Shown here: piece by piece, positions 1-9,598 of the stretch
How the letters are laid out: each line of letters starts with the position of its first letter
Numbering within the stretch: position 1 is the first letter of the stretch
Assembly (NCBI GenBank): GCA_003427395.1
Contig: BFEA01000597.1
Location: forward strand, 310,659 to 338,156
DNA: 27,498 bases
Source: Chara braunii
Lineage: Eukaryota > Streptophyta > Charophyceae > Charales > Characeae
Direction of reading: 5' to 3'
Translations under genes and position numbers: made by a program
Notes under the pieces: generated by a model
The model's database searches: none
Told to the model about the DNA's origin: nothing
What the model saw: only the letters and a program-made list of their open reading frames with translations

Positions 1-1002
1 TTTGCCCATTCGCCGATGTCTTCGAACCCCGCGGCATTGGCCTCGGCCAACACCCATTTTTGGCCTCACCACCCATGTAAGAGGTAGTGAACGCAACTTG
101 GGACTCCGGCTCGATCGGAGCGGTGCTCCCATAGGTTTGGATTTCGGCAATCCAAAGTTGTAGACTATCGTCTTTCTTGTTACTAAACGTAAAAGGCAAC
201 GTCATTTTCACTTTTTCTTTCTTCTTTGGCTTCTCCGGTTCAACACTTGTCTTAACCGGAGTTGTCGAAGAAGGAGACTTGGGAGAAGGAGACGAGTGAG
301 AAGAGTTAGACGGAGAGGATGGTGGACGCCTGGCAATTTTCTCTTCCAGAAAGGTAAGGTATGTCACAATATGAGGTAATGTATGTGACATGCCAGTCTG
401 TTCTCCAACTTTTGTTCCAATTACCTGCATAATTTCTTTAACTCTTTGTCCTCTTCTTTGTTCCTGTTCTCTTCGTCTGGCCAATTCTCCTTTCTTTCTT
501 TCTTCCGCNGCCAATGTTTCTTTCAAATGCTGGATATTTGCATAAATGTAGCCTCAGTTGCTTCTGGCTTAGTCTCGCCTTTACGAGTTGCTTCCATTAT
601 TTCTTCCAGTTGCTTCAAGGGAAACTGGTCCAACGCCTGTCGGCCCTGGGCAATCAATTTGGAGACTTCGTCCCCGGCTGCCACAACCTCCACAACTGTG
701 ATAGATTTCTTCAGACGGTCTTCAACCGTTTGCAAATCAAATCTATCACGGATGTGTTGTTCAGCATCCGGTCCAGACAGATGTACTTCGGTCAAGAACT
801 GGTTCCATAAGGCCAACAACTCTTGTTTCTTATTCTCAGACTGCCTCCGAGTCTTAAGCTCATACGGTCCTTCGCCCACGGAGAGCGTGATCAAAATAGG
901 AAACAAGAATGTGGTCACGAATCTCGTCAGAATAGACTTTTGCAAACATTTCCAGAAGTAAGACATTTTCGGAGGACAGAAACAAGAAAATTCGTTGGCC
1001 AA
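1..1002 (-). pseudogene. Retrotransposon gag, broken, runs off the left edge
   Basis: Probable capsid (gag) gene of an LTR retrotransposon. From 1002 the first frame gives about 159 residues with charged, helix-forming stretches (for example LKQLEEIMEATRKGE) and stops at 523. The frame beside it continues with YIYANIQHLKETL, a long charged coiled-coil, a Ser/Pro-rich linker near 300 and a capsid-type core, LQLWIAEIQTYG near 150-190 and SYMGGEAKN near 60-90. A second one-base shift at an A5/T5 run around 53-61 restores AEANAAGFEDIGEW up to the edge. The capsid pattern (LQ-W-E plus G-A-W) is typical of Ty3-type gag. An ambiguous base lies at 509. The PBS at 1969-1980 has the same orientation and supports a minus-strand element. 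Start codon uncertain. Both shifts could be decay or sequencing error. Confidence 0.6.
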
Positions 1003-1968
1003 GTTGTTCTACCGCAAAAATAAATAAAAGACATAATAATTTTAACGGACACCCGAACAAGGTTCACACTATCTGAACGAAAAGTNTTAATAACAAGGAA
1101 CATGAAATTTACTAATTCTGATTGCTGTTTTAATTTCAATGTGATGACGTTCTATTCTATTTCAGGTACCGAGACTCGGGCCAGCATGATCATCAACACA
1201 CACAAGTAAGTACACAGGCACACAACACAGCACAAGACAACAGGTAAGTCCGCCAACAATATCACAATAATAGTTAGCGTTCTTCCCTTGCTGCTGCTTC
1301 TCCTTCAGTCCTGTGTAATCAGCACCCAATCTGACGTTTGGCACCACAACCACGTCAGTCTTCTAGCCGTGTCGGTTCGGTCATCAGAATGCAACTCTTT
1401 CTTAGGCACAACCGTGCCTGCCACGTGTCACCCCTGGCATGCCAACTCAGTAACTCGAAGAGTATGCCAGGTCAGTATGCGAGGTCAGCATGTCCAATCA
1501 TAGTCATCAATGGGGTGCACATCAGCAATGTACGTTGATGTCATCGGTCACTTTCCTGCTTGCCACATGTATCCCCTGGTGTGCCAACACAACAGCGCTT
1601 GAGTCTGCCACGTCAGCACTATGGTCCAGTCAGCAACATCAGTGGAATACACGTCAGGAGTGGTCCCAGCGCATCGTACAATGCCACGTAAGCCAATTAA
1701 TGGAGTGCCACGTCAGCCCGAAGCCTCTCACCACAGTAAACGAGTGGTGAGTCAGCAATGCCACGTCGGCAGTGCCGTCCCGATCGCAGATGCGGTCGAT
1801 CGGAATCTGGATCGCAGTGCGATCCTGCTGGTCTTCCCTTGTCGAGATACCAATGCCACGTTAGCACGTGACATGTGCTGTCCCTCTCTTATCCACGTCA
1901 GCTCCTCTGTTGTTGACGTCACCACTTCCATCGTCGTTCGGCGTGTCCGTCACATCATGGGAAGTATA
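1003..1968 (-). other. Untranslated leader between PBS and gag of the left retrotransposon
   Basis: No credible coding region on either strand. In the minus sense it lies between the primer-binding site and gag. It holds many degenerate copies of GCCACGTCAGCA (plus strand), including exact CCACGTCA at 1350, 1608, 1708 and 1893, and near copies at about 1650, 1684, 1762 and 1856. An ambiguous base is at 1086. Confidence 0.45.
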
Positions 1969-1980
1969 GCTCTGATACCA
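1969..1980 (-). promoter_or_regulatory. Retrotransposon primer-binding site (initiator tRNA-Met type)
   Basis: The minus strand reads TGGTATCAGAGC, the standard complement of the 3' end of plant initiator tRNA-Met, where reverse transcription starts. It is followed leftward by a leader and then gag in the same orientation. The adjacent minus-strand TTGCA (1984-1988) would be the 3' end of the 5' LTR, leaving a 3-base spacer. Confidence 0.7.
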
Positions 1981-1983
1981 ATT

Positions 1984-2950
1984 TGCAATGAACCCAGATA
2001 GTAAGACACTTGTCAACAATGCCAGCCCAGATAGATATCAACTTGGTGATGAATGTCAATAATCATAATTGTGTCCAGAGAGAAAGAGATGGGGAAACAT
2101 ACACAGACGAACGAGAGGGAAGGGAGAATAGACTTAGACTTGCGAAGAAGAACAATGCCCGCTTCTGCTTCGGGCTCCCTTCTCTCTCGCCACCTCAATA
2201 ATCAATAGTCCGAACACAGATCTGAAGTTCTATCTCAATGTGACACGTGGCAAGTCAACTTGTCATCATCAGCGAACTGGAGCAATGTCAACATCGAGAT
2301 ACAAGGTACGTATCTACAGTCACCCCACAGTCTTCATCTCCTTCCGAGTGACGATGAATCAGAACAGCATTATCAATCACATAGCCCCGCCACGTCAGCA
2401 GTACATGTGGCAGCAACCACGTCAGCGGCGGCGCGTGGCAGCTGCCACATCAGCATGCCCAGAAGACCAGCAGCGTGTCGCCGAATCTGCTCAAGTGCTA
2501 GCGTAGAACCAGCGTCCAGCCAGTGTCGCAGCGTCGCACTAGCGTCGAAGTCAACGCGTGAAGTCAGCATTGACGCAAGACTGAATGATGTCAAAGCTAG
2601 GAGGTCAGCGCTTATGTAGCGTTGACGCCGGGTCTGGACCCCGGATGCTGCATCCCTCAACTGTCCAGATCTCAATGCAAACGAGGGCCCAAAGTGGTCT
2701 GAAACCGAATTCCCTCCGGCCTGGATGCTGTCTGGCTACCTGCGCACAACAAGTGAGTGTATCCAACCAAGGGCGTGGGTGCGGTCCCTTTGACTCTGCT
2801 ATTGACTTTGACTCATGGCCTAGGCGTGTCTTGGTCATACAGCCCAGCGCAGACCATCTCAGGTCTGCGTTTCCTGGGGCTGAGTTCTGAGCCCCAGGCT
2901 ATTTCTGGACAGGGTTACTGCAGCTACCACCCAATCAATCGTACTTAGGA
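1984..2950 (-). mobile_element. Probable 5' LTR region of the left element; outer end not defined
   Basis: The inner end (TG at 1984 on the plus strand) is fixed by the PBS. The outer end cannot be fixed because no partner LTR lies in the window, so 2950 is only where the sequence turns AT-rich. No convincing ORF. Contents include CCACGTCA at 2390 and 2417 and perfect hairpins at 2849-2868 (GCAGACC/GGTCTGC) and 2873-2898 (CCTGGGGCT/AGCCCCAGG). Confidence 0.4.
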
Positions 2951-2959
2951 TCACCACGC

Positions 2960-3860
2960 TCTCGATTTACATAAGAACTAATTTATTCCTCTATTTATTT
3001 ATTTATTTATATTTTTATTTATTTATTTATTATTATTATTATTTTTTTTCTTGTTTTGAGAACTCGTTTGAAATTCATGTTAACTCAATAATACTTAATT
3101 AACTATCTTTCTCGATATTTCTTTTTCGAAAATATTTTTTTTTTCGTAATTCGAAATACGTAGAATTAATTATTGTTTTTTTCTTCTGTACATTCTAGGC
3201 TACCAGAGTGGCTTGGGGTCACTTGCTAGGCCGGGCAAAAAACAATTAAAAAATAAGAAATAAAATAAAAAAATCGAAATTTTATTTTTTATTCTAAATT
3301 TGGTGCAGAATTTCGAATTGACCCTGTGGATTTTTTGTTTTTTGTTTTTTGGGCTGGGACCTTCCCTGGTCCTTGCACGGGCTGGCCACCCGGGACCCGG
3401 GCGGCCCGGCTGGTAGCCTAGCCTACATTCCTTTGAAATTCTGAAACTACTTTTCATTCATTCTTTTTTTTTAAAAATTTTGAAAAAACGTTAGAATTAA
3501 TTAAATTATTTTTTGATTTTTTTTTTTGAAATTCGTAAATAAATATACTTAATTCCTTTTGAAATTTCAGGCTTTTCATACCCCAAATTTCATTTCGAAT
3601 AAATTTAACCAGAATTTATTTCTGGATTTTTTTTTTTCTTCGATATTTTCAGCATTTAGTTCATTCCTGAAAATTTCGTGTTTCCAACTTTTCTCCCGCG
3701 AAATCCTTTCTGAAATTTTGAATTAATCTCGAATAAATTACTCCAAATCGGAATGTTTTATTTTGAATTATGTCTTATTTTATTCCTTTATTGTTTTGGC
3801 AAATACCTTTATTTATTTTTGAATAAATCAATTAATGCTGTAAATACCCTCCCCACCCCC
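2960..3860. repeat. AT-rich low-complexity DNA
   Basis: Runs of TATTTATTT, poly-T and poly-A with no coding potential. A GC-ended insertion-like block at 3196-3423 interrupts it and is listed separately. Confidence 0.7.
3196..3423. mobile_element. Small MITE-like insertion with inverted ends and 7-bp flanking repeat
   Basis: A 228-bp block begins TAGGCTACCAG and carries CTGGTAGCCTA near its right end (3410-3420), an 11-bp perfect inverted repeat. Both sides are flanked by TACATTC (3189-3195 and 3424-3430), a likely target-site duplication. The ends are GC-rich and the centre AT-rich, set in AT-rich DNA. The right inverted repeat sits three bases inside the TSD boundary, so the exact ends are uncertain. 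No ORF, so it would be non-autonomous. Confidence 0.45.
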
Positions 3861-3886
3861 ACCCCCTGTGACTTGCAAATCTCCAC

Positions 3887-5690
3887 ATGCCACCACTCCA
3901 ATTCAAGACCTCCCAACGCGTAGCCGCCGCTGCCGCTGCGCCTGCCTCCACCTCATCCGCAGTCGTCGCCTCAGCCATCGCTGCTGCGGCATCCTCCACA
4001 TCCGTTCCGACTGCGTCCTTCACCCCGTCTTCCCCCGACATGACCGCATCCTCCATCAACATGTCTCACATTCGCACTGACTCGGTTGATAGCATCGCCC
4101 GCAACCTCGCAGGCGGACAACCACCAACAGACACCGCCACCCTCGACCTCCCCGCCATCCTCCACACACTCAACACCCTCCAAACCTATGTCACCGCGTC
4201 TCTCAACGACATAAAGGTCACCGTGTCGTCCATATCCTACCGCGTCGCCACGCTTGAAGGGAACAACCCCTCCATCACGGTCGTCACCACGGCCACACCT
4301 CCCTCCTCCACAGCCCAAACCACTCCTCCTCCACAGTTGCCGCCAACAACACCCCCCCGCCGACCTCCTGCACTCCTACCACCTCTACCACCACATCCAC
4401 CAACCCTCCCTCTTCAACCCTTTCCCCCCCTTCATCATCCACCACTGTTTCGTTCCCCCCACCTCCTCCCTCATTCGGCGCATCCAACACACCGCCTCAC
4501 TCCTCGCCCGTTTACGTCACCCATCTTCCCCCCCCGCACTCTAATACCCTTCCCCAACCCATCATGATGACCTCCACCATCCCCACCATTCGTCCCACCT
4601 ATTCCCAAGTCACCTCCAGGGTTTACCCCGCAATGCCACAGACAATAACCAACTCGACTACACCTGCTACGACACCACCCCCGATAACCTCAGCTTCAAC
4701 ACCCTCGCCCGGATCGTTCCCCGCGACGGGGAAATCCTCGTTCCTTCCGATCCCTCGGCATCATGTCCTTCTCCGACCTCCCCCACAAGGACGTTTTCCT
4801 CTTCCTAACCCAGCTCCAGAACTCTTTTCACCTTCACCACATGCCCCTTGCCCATTGGCTCCCCATTGCCATCTCCCGCCTCCTCGGCAATGCTGCTAGA
4901 TGGATGGCTGAAGTCAACAACCGCCGAGCCTCCGGAGGACCACGCCACTCCTTCCTCCAATGGGCCAACCTTCTCACTGCCACCTTCCGCCCCTAGAAAA
5001 CCATTGATGACTACCTTGAACAATTCTGCCACCTCCGCAAGACCGGTCCCACGGACCGCTTCGTGCAATACGTCCGCTCCCTCTGCCACCACCTCCCCAC
5101 CACCTTCATTCCTGACTCTGCATTCATCTCCCGCATCAAACGAGTATGCCACAAAGACCTTGCAACCGCCCTCGCCCACGAACCCGACATGCCCCTTGTT
5201 GACCTCCTCTCTCGCATGCTTCACCACGATCGACTGCTCCACCCCCACCACCAGCCCGCGCCTGCGCCCTCCCGCACCCGTTTTTTCCACCACATCACCC
5301 CTGAAGACACCACCTCCATCACTTCCTCGAACGAGTTCACCACACCTAACCCCGACGCATCTTCCGATTCACTCGACTCTTCATCCCTCATTTCCGACGA
5401 ACTCAATGTCGTCCAATTCATGAGGATGGAACGCAGAGATCGCAGCTCCTGACCACCCTCATCTACCCCAACCTCCCGCCTCAAGAAACTCACCCCNGAG
5501 GAGCGCACCTACCTCCAAGCAAAAGGGGGTTGCTTCTGTTGTTGCCAATTGGGGAACCAACAAACCAACTGCCCCAACACCGCACAATTCACCCGCCAGT
5601 CCGCCTCCACTCGACCCGCAACCTCCGCATCACCGGCCTCGGCAAGCGCGGATCCCTCCTCATCATGAACTTAGTCCCCAGGACATGGAT
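3887..5690 (+). pseudogene. Ty3-type gag, plus strand, multiply broken, without pol
   Basis: The first part (3887-4567) has an Ala/Ser-rich start, a helical coiled-coil-like stretch (LPAILHTLNTLQTYVTASL) and a long Pro/Thr-rich tail. The frame then shifts repeatedly: 4564-4740 in one frame, a third frame carrying YDTTPDNLSFNTLARIVPRD near 4660-4730, then the capsid core from 4763 (WMAEVNNRR, FLQWANLLTATFRP). An in-frame TAG at 4994 follows, then DDYLEQFCHLRKTGPTDRF, LHHLP-type and helical segments to a TGA at 5450. After that stop the same frame has a zinc knuckle near 5530-5575, C-x2-C-x4-N-x4-C, with the histidine replaced by asparagine. Similarity fades after about 5690. No protease or RT follows, so the gene is an orphan fragment. 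An ambiguous base lies at 5497. Confidence 0.7.
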
Positions 5691-5736
5691 CGGGCATCGA
5701 CAATTCGTCTGCCTCCCCCCTCTCTGGTGACGCTAT

Positions 5737-5768
5737 CGGGACAGAAACCCTGAGAGGGTTTCTGCCCG
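5737..5768. repeat. Perfect stem-loop
   Basis: CAGAAACCCT (5742-5751) pairs perfectly with AGGGTTTCTG (5755-5764) across a 3-base loop. A single bulged A separates this from a further CGGG/CCCG pair outside. The surrounding 5.7-6.08 kb has no recognisable gene. Role unknown. Confidence 0.6.
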
Positions 5769-6321
5769 AGTTTTTCATGGTCAGGCGCTGTCCGACTCTT
5801 TTCGTTGGATTTGAGGAATATGATGAGATTGACGTTGCCAAAGTTTATTCAGACCAACCCTATAACTGATCCACCTAACACCTGACATCGTTGACGTATG
5901 TCGTCATTGGCGTTCGATCGTAACAACAGGAGTCAGCGGTACGACTTGTCATCCGCGGTTCCCGACAAGGCCGCAGGGGTGCGCGGTCATGGAAAGACTA
6001 AAGCTAGACTTAGTCTACCTAAAATAATGTCGCAGCCGCGTGATTCAGAGCTTAAGTAGGCTGAAATGGATAATCGTGCCAAGCTCGGGGCCGCTACACG
6101 GAAGGAATAGGAAGATTCAGGGCCACGGGCGTTGACTTTGAGACAGGGGGGCCGAAAGGTTGAGGCTGAGGCCACCCGCGTGAGTGATCTTCGGGCCGTG
6201 GATGGGCAACCATCCACAGGGGAAGCGCTGGGCAAGGCAGGCTGGGCCTATTGAGTGTGGGTTGGGCCTACTGGGGACTGCACCTCTATATATAGAGGAG
6301 GCGCAGATCTAGCTCCCGTGA

Positions 6322-6415
6322 TAGGAGCTAGCCTAGTTGGTTACAGTCCAGGACTCTCACCAGGCAGATACCGGGATCGAATTTGAGGTACTTTGTCACT
6401 GGGCTAGCACCTTTT
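6322..6415 (+). ncRNA. Pol III-type tRNA-derived unit, copy 1
   Basis: Box A TAGCCTAGTTGG (6329-6340) and box B GGATCGAATTT (6374-6384) are spaced as in a tRNA. The palindromic TATA (6283-6298) lies about 30 bases upstream and TTTT is at 6412-6415. Between the boxes is CTCTCAC (6354-6360), the anticodon loop of tRNA-Glu(CUC), although the stem around it no longer pairs well. Transcription is inferred only. Confidence 0.45.
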
Positions 6416-6785
6416 GGAGCTGCCCACTCCGAACGCTGTCGGCCCGGTGGATTCTGGCCGTTCGATCGCAAGGATCGCGCGGTCCAGATCGGCCGTGCGG
6501 ATGAAACATGGCCTCTGTGCATGGATGACACGTGTAAACCGAGAAAGTACGGGGCCGCCATATGGAAGGAATAGGAAGATTCAGAGCCACGGGCGTTGAC
6601 TTTGAGACAGGGGGGGCGAAAGGCTGAGGCTGAGGCCACCCGCGTGAGTGATCTTCGAGCGGTGGATGGGCAGCCATCCACAGGGGAAGCACTGGGCAAG
6701 GCAGGCTGAGCCTATCGAGTGTGGGTTGGGCCTACTGGGGACTACACCTCTATATATAGAGGAGGCACAGGTCTAGCTCCCGTGA

Positions 6786-6879
6786 TAGGAGCTAGCCCAG
6801 TTGGTTACAGTCCAGGACTCTCACCGGGCAGATACCGGGATCGAATCTGAGATATTGTGTCACTGGGCTAGCTCCTTTT
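6786..6879 (+). ncRNA. Pol III-type tRNA-derived unit, copy 2
   Basis: Best-kept copy: box A TAGCCCAGTTGG (6793-6804), box B GGATCGAATCT (6838-6848), TATA palindrome 6747-6762, TTTT 6876-6879 set in the loop of AGCTCC/GGAGCT. The Glu-type loop CTCTCAC is kept. Exactly 464 bp from copy 1. Confidence 0.45.
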
Positions 6880-7249
6880 GGAGCTGCCCACTCCGAACGC
6901 TGTCGGCGTGGTTGATTCTGGCCGTTCAATCGGAAGGATCGCGCGGTTCAGATCGTCCGCGCGGATCAAACATGGCCTCTGTGCATGGATGACACGCATA
7001 AACCGAGAAAGTACGGGGCTGCCACATAGAAGGAATAGGAAGATTCAGGGCCACGGACATTGACTTTGAGACAAGGGGGCCAAAAGGCTAAGGCTGAGGC
7101 CACCCGCGTGAGTGATCTTCGAGTCGTGGATGGGCAGCCATCCACAGGGGAAGCGCTGGGAAAGGCAGGCTGGGCCTATTGAGTGTGGGTTGGGCCTACT
7201 GGGGACTACACCTCTATATATAGAGGAGGCGCAGGTCTAGCTCCCATGA

Positions 7250-7343
7250 TAGGAGCTAGCCCAATTGGTTACAGTCCAGGATTCTCACCGGGCAGATACC
7301 GGGATCGAATCTGAGATACTGTGTCACTGGGCTAGCTCCTTTT
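7250..7343 (+). ncRNA. Pol III-type tRNA-derived unit, copy 3
   Basis: Box A TAGCCCAATTGG (7257-7268), box B GGATCGAATCT (7302-7312), TATA palindrome 7211-7226, TTTT 7340-7343. The anticodon-loop equivalent reads TTCTCAC. This last unit leads to the poly(A) tract at 7545. Confidence 0.4.
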
Positions 7344-7544
7344 GGAGCTGCTGTCGGCGCGGTCGATTATGGTCGTTCGATCGGAAGGATCGCGCGGTTC
7401 AGATCGGCCGCGCGGATCAAACATGGCCTCTGTGCATGGATGACACGCATAAACCGAGAAATGGTCCAAATTTATTTTTCGATCGCAACTGGGATCTGTA
7501 TCTCGATAGTTCGTGGGATTCCCAGGAACAAAACAAGACCGTTG

Positions 7545-7577
<33 letters not shown>
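7545..7577 (+). repeat. Poly(A) tract of 33 bases
   Basis: An uninterrupted A33 followed by CTAAAACTAAAACTAA. Its place at the end of the last 464-bp unit suggests a retroposon tail, but no target-site duplication could be assigned. Confidence 0.6.
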
Positions 7578-7579
<2 letters not shown>

Positions 7580-8123
7580 AAAACTAAAACTAACGTGAAG
7601 CGCCAACTGGCGCAATGTGAAGTAACTCGGGCGTTTTAAGCCCCAGTGCAGTCGACAGTCGCCCCTAAAAACGGGCGACCGTTTTTCTGCAGTAAGGTAC
7701 GCTTTTTTTTTTTTTTTTTAGATTTCCTTTAGTTTTTTTTGTTTTTGTGTTAGATTTGCTTTAGATTCCCTTTTAGATTCGTTTTTCTTTTTGATTTTCT
7801 TGGTTTTTGTTTTGGTTCGCGATTTTTCGAAACTGCCTGTTCGTCCCGACGAACGGGCTGACTTGCCATAGATAGGATGTGTAAGGTCTCATGTATCTAC
7901 TCCTAAAGTATGGAACTATACTATGCTACTAGTACTATTATTACCACTACTACTACGGGACAGAGAATGAGTGTGAGGGGACTTACCTAGCGACGTGGCG
8001 GCTGACTCCTCCGTCAGCAGGGAGAGTGACACAACGGCCAACAGGTAAGCCTCGCCAGTAGGTAAGTCTCCAACCGTTGCTTCTGGAGACTCCCCCCCTT
8101 CTTTTCTCTGAAGGCCAACTTTT
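7578..8123. other. Non-coding spacer with hairpins
   Basis: No credible gene. Stem-loops: GTCGCCC/GGGCGAC (7658-7679) and GTTCGTC-CC-GACGAAC (7839-7854). T-rich at 7698-7800. It forms the left flank of the three-LTR element. Confidence 0.5.
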
Positions 8124-8128
8124 GTGCT
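8124..8128. repeat. Left target-site duplication GTGCT
   Basis: Directly abuts LTR A (TGTGG at 8129). Identical to the bases immediately right of LTR C. Confidence 0.75.
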
Positions 8129-8426
8129 TGTGGCGGACCCACCTGGTGTGGTGCTCCGCCTGGGATAGAGATGGAGATGAAGGAAGAAAGGGGGGGGTGA
8201 GATGGCAAAGCGTAGCTCCCACGCTAGACTCCAACGCAGTGCGAATGTAGAATGATCCGGAAAACCAACAACAGCTGGGGTATACCCCAGCGAACTGACC
8301 GGACTGGACTGGACTGGCTGGTACCGACAGAGGTACCGGCCTGGATTGGACTGCCCAGAATACAACACAGGCTTGTGAGAACAGGCCAAGGGGCTGGTCT
8401 CACAGGCCAACCAGAGGTCCGCTACA
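8129..8426 (-). mobile_element. LTR A (3' LTR)
   Basis: 298 bp; in the element's sense TGTAGC...CCACA. It contains the perfect palindrome CTGGGGTATACCCCAG, a GGACT-type pentamer repeat, GGTACC-N6-GGTACC, and an 11-bp inverted repeat GGCCTGTGAGA/TCTCACAGGCC. Clearly homologous to LTRs B and C. Confidence 0.85.
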
Positions 8427-9598
8427 CGATCCTCGGCCTGTGATGGATCGCCTAGATACGAGCACGCTTCGCCAAGAAGCGGAACTCTACCAAAGAAAAC
8501 CTGAGTAGTCTAGGATGCGGAGCAAGCTCCATGCTGAGTCCATGCGATGCAACCTAGGATAGAAAATGTCACAAAAAACAGCAATGTGACAACTAACAGC
8601 CTAAGTGAAAGCAGAAGCAACTAAATAGCATACATGTCCTAGGAAAGCAGGAAGTAATGACAACTAGATCCTAGAATGTTGGAGGCAGTAGCCTCAGTCT
8701 GGAAACAACTGACTAGAGTATAAGTCCTAAGAACAGCAAAGGCATAACAACTAAATCCTAGAAATGTCAGAGGCAGTAGCCTCAGCATGAGAGCAACAAA
8801 CCAACAACAAGTCAACCATATGTCACAGGAGGAGTGTGTCACAAACCAAAGGGTGGGATGGTCTCTGAGGGTGGCGAATGCAGCCTAGGGTCGATAACTC
8901 CTAAGGGCATCCACACATAATGACAGGGGAACACATGTCATCAGGCTCAATGAGGGTAGGGAACTGGGAGCGAACGAAACCAATGACCCTAACAGATAGA
9001 CCATCAGGGCGGGTAATGCTCGACTAAAGGGGTGACCGCTATGGAGGGTCGACCGTGCAAGGGAACAAGGGAGCTTGGTATACTGGGCGCACCTATATGA
9101 AGCATGTGAGGCTGCCTAACTAGGGCGTGAGGGTCGACAGAGGTTAGAAAAAGTGATGGGTAAGGGAACCATGCAAATGACTCCTAAGGTGGGGGAAGTC
9201 GGAGCTGGATCTGTAAGCTGGGAAGCCAAGGCAACGCTACGGTCCCGATGCCTATGCGTATACCAAGGGAGAGCCCAACTCAGAGGAACCCGACGAAGGG
9301 AGACCATCATGCGACACAACCAGGGTACTGTACAGGGTAAGGTGGTAAGAGAGTGACGACGTCTGAAGTCGGCAGAGCTGATCGTGACGAAGTCCATGAA
9401 GTTGTCGATGACGTCCATTATGAGAAGTCTGGAATGTCGTCGAGGAAGAGCCGCAACGTCGACGAGCTAAAGTGGCAAAACAGGAGTGGATGGAGTACTG
9501 AGAAGTCAAAGAAGTGGGAAGATAGGTCAAAGTCATTCGTCGTATCGAGCAGGACGACGACGAGTGCGTTGTGGACGCTCAGAAGCATCCGGCTGCTG
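8427..9598 (-). other. 3' untranslated region between pol and LTR A
   Basis: No convincing ORF in the element's sense. The segment next to the LTR is only moderately purine-rich (AGGCCGAGGATCG), so the polypurine tract is degenerate or unusual. It includes an approximately 88-bp direct duplication. Confidence 0.5.
8636..8811. repeat. Two diverged tandem copies of about 88 bp
   Basis: GTCCTA...AGCA...CAACTA-ATCCTAGAA followed by GAGGCAGTAGCCTCAG occurs twice, starting at 8636 and 8724. GAGGC-AGTA-GCCTC in each copy is itself a small hairpin. Confidence 0.6.

Larger units (their letters stand above)
6078..7544 (+). repeat. Tandem array of three 464-bp units with tRNA-like promoters
   Basis: The same sequence recurs at exact 464-bp spacing: GAAGGAATAGGAAGATTCAG starts at 6101, 6565 and 7029. 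Units 1 and 2 are complete. Unit 3 diverges after about 7460, loses about a dozen bases near 7350, and runs into unique DNA ending in poly(A). Each unit carries, in order, a perfect palindrome CCTCTATATATAGAGG (TATA-like), a hairpin CTAGCTCC/GGAGCTAG, a tRNA-like A box, a B box, and AGCTCC-TTTT-GGAGCT. The layout fits a Pol III-transcribed SINE-like unit in head-to-tail array. No protein-coding ORF is shared by all units. Confidence 0.8.

Noticed and set aside
6078-7544. CRISPR-like reading of the 464-bp repeats
   Set aside because: Units are long and contiguous with no spacer pattern, and the setting is eukaryotic.
8129-8426. LTR A as an independent solo LTR
   Set aside because: It has no TSD of its own on both sides, but its left flank matches the right flank of LTR C, and the gag-pol lies between in the right orientation.
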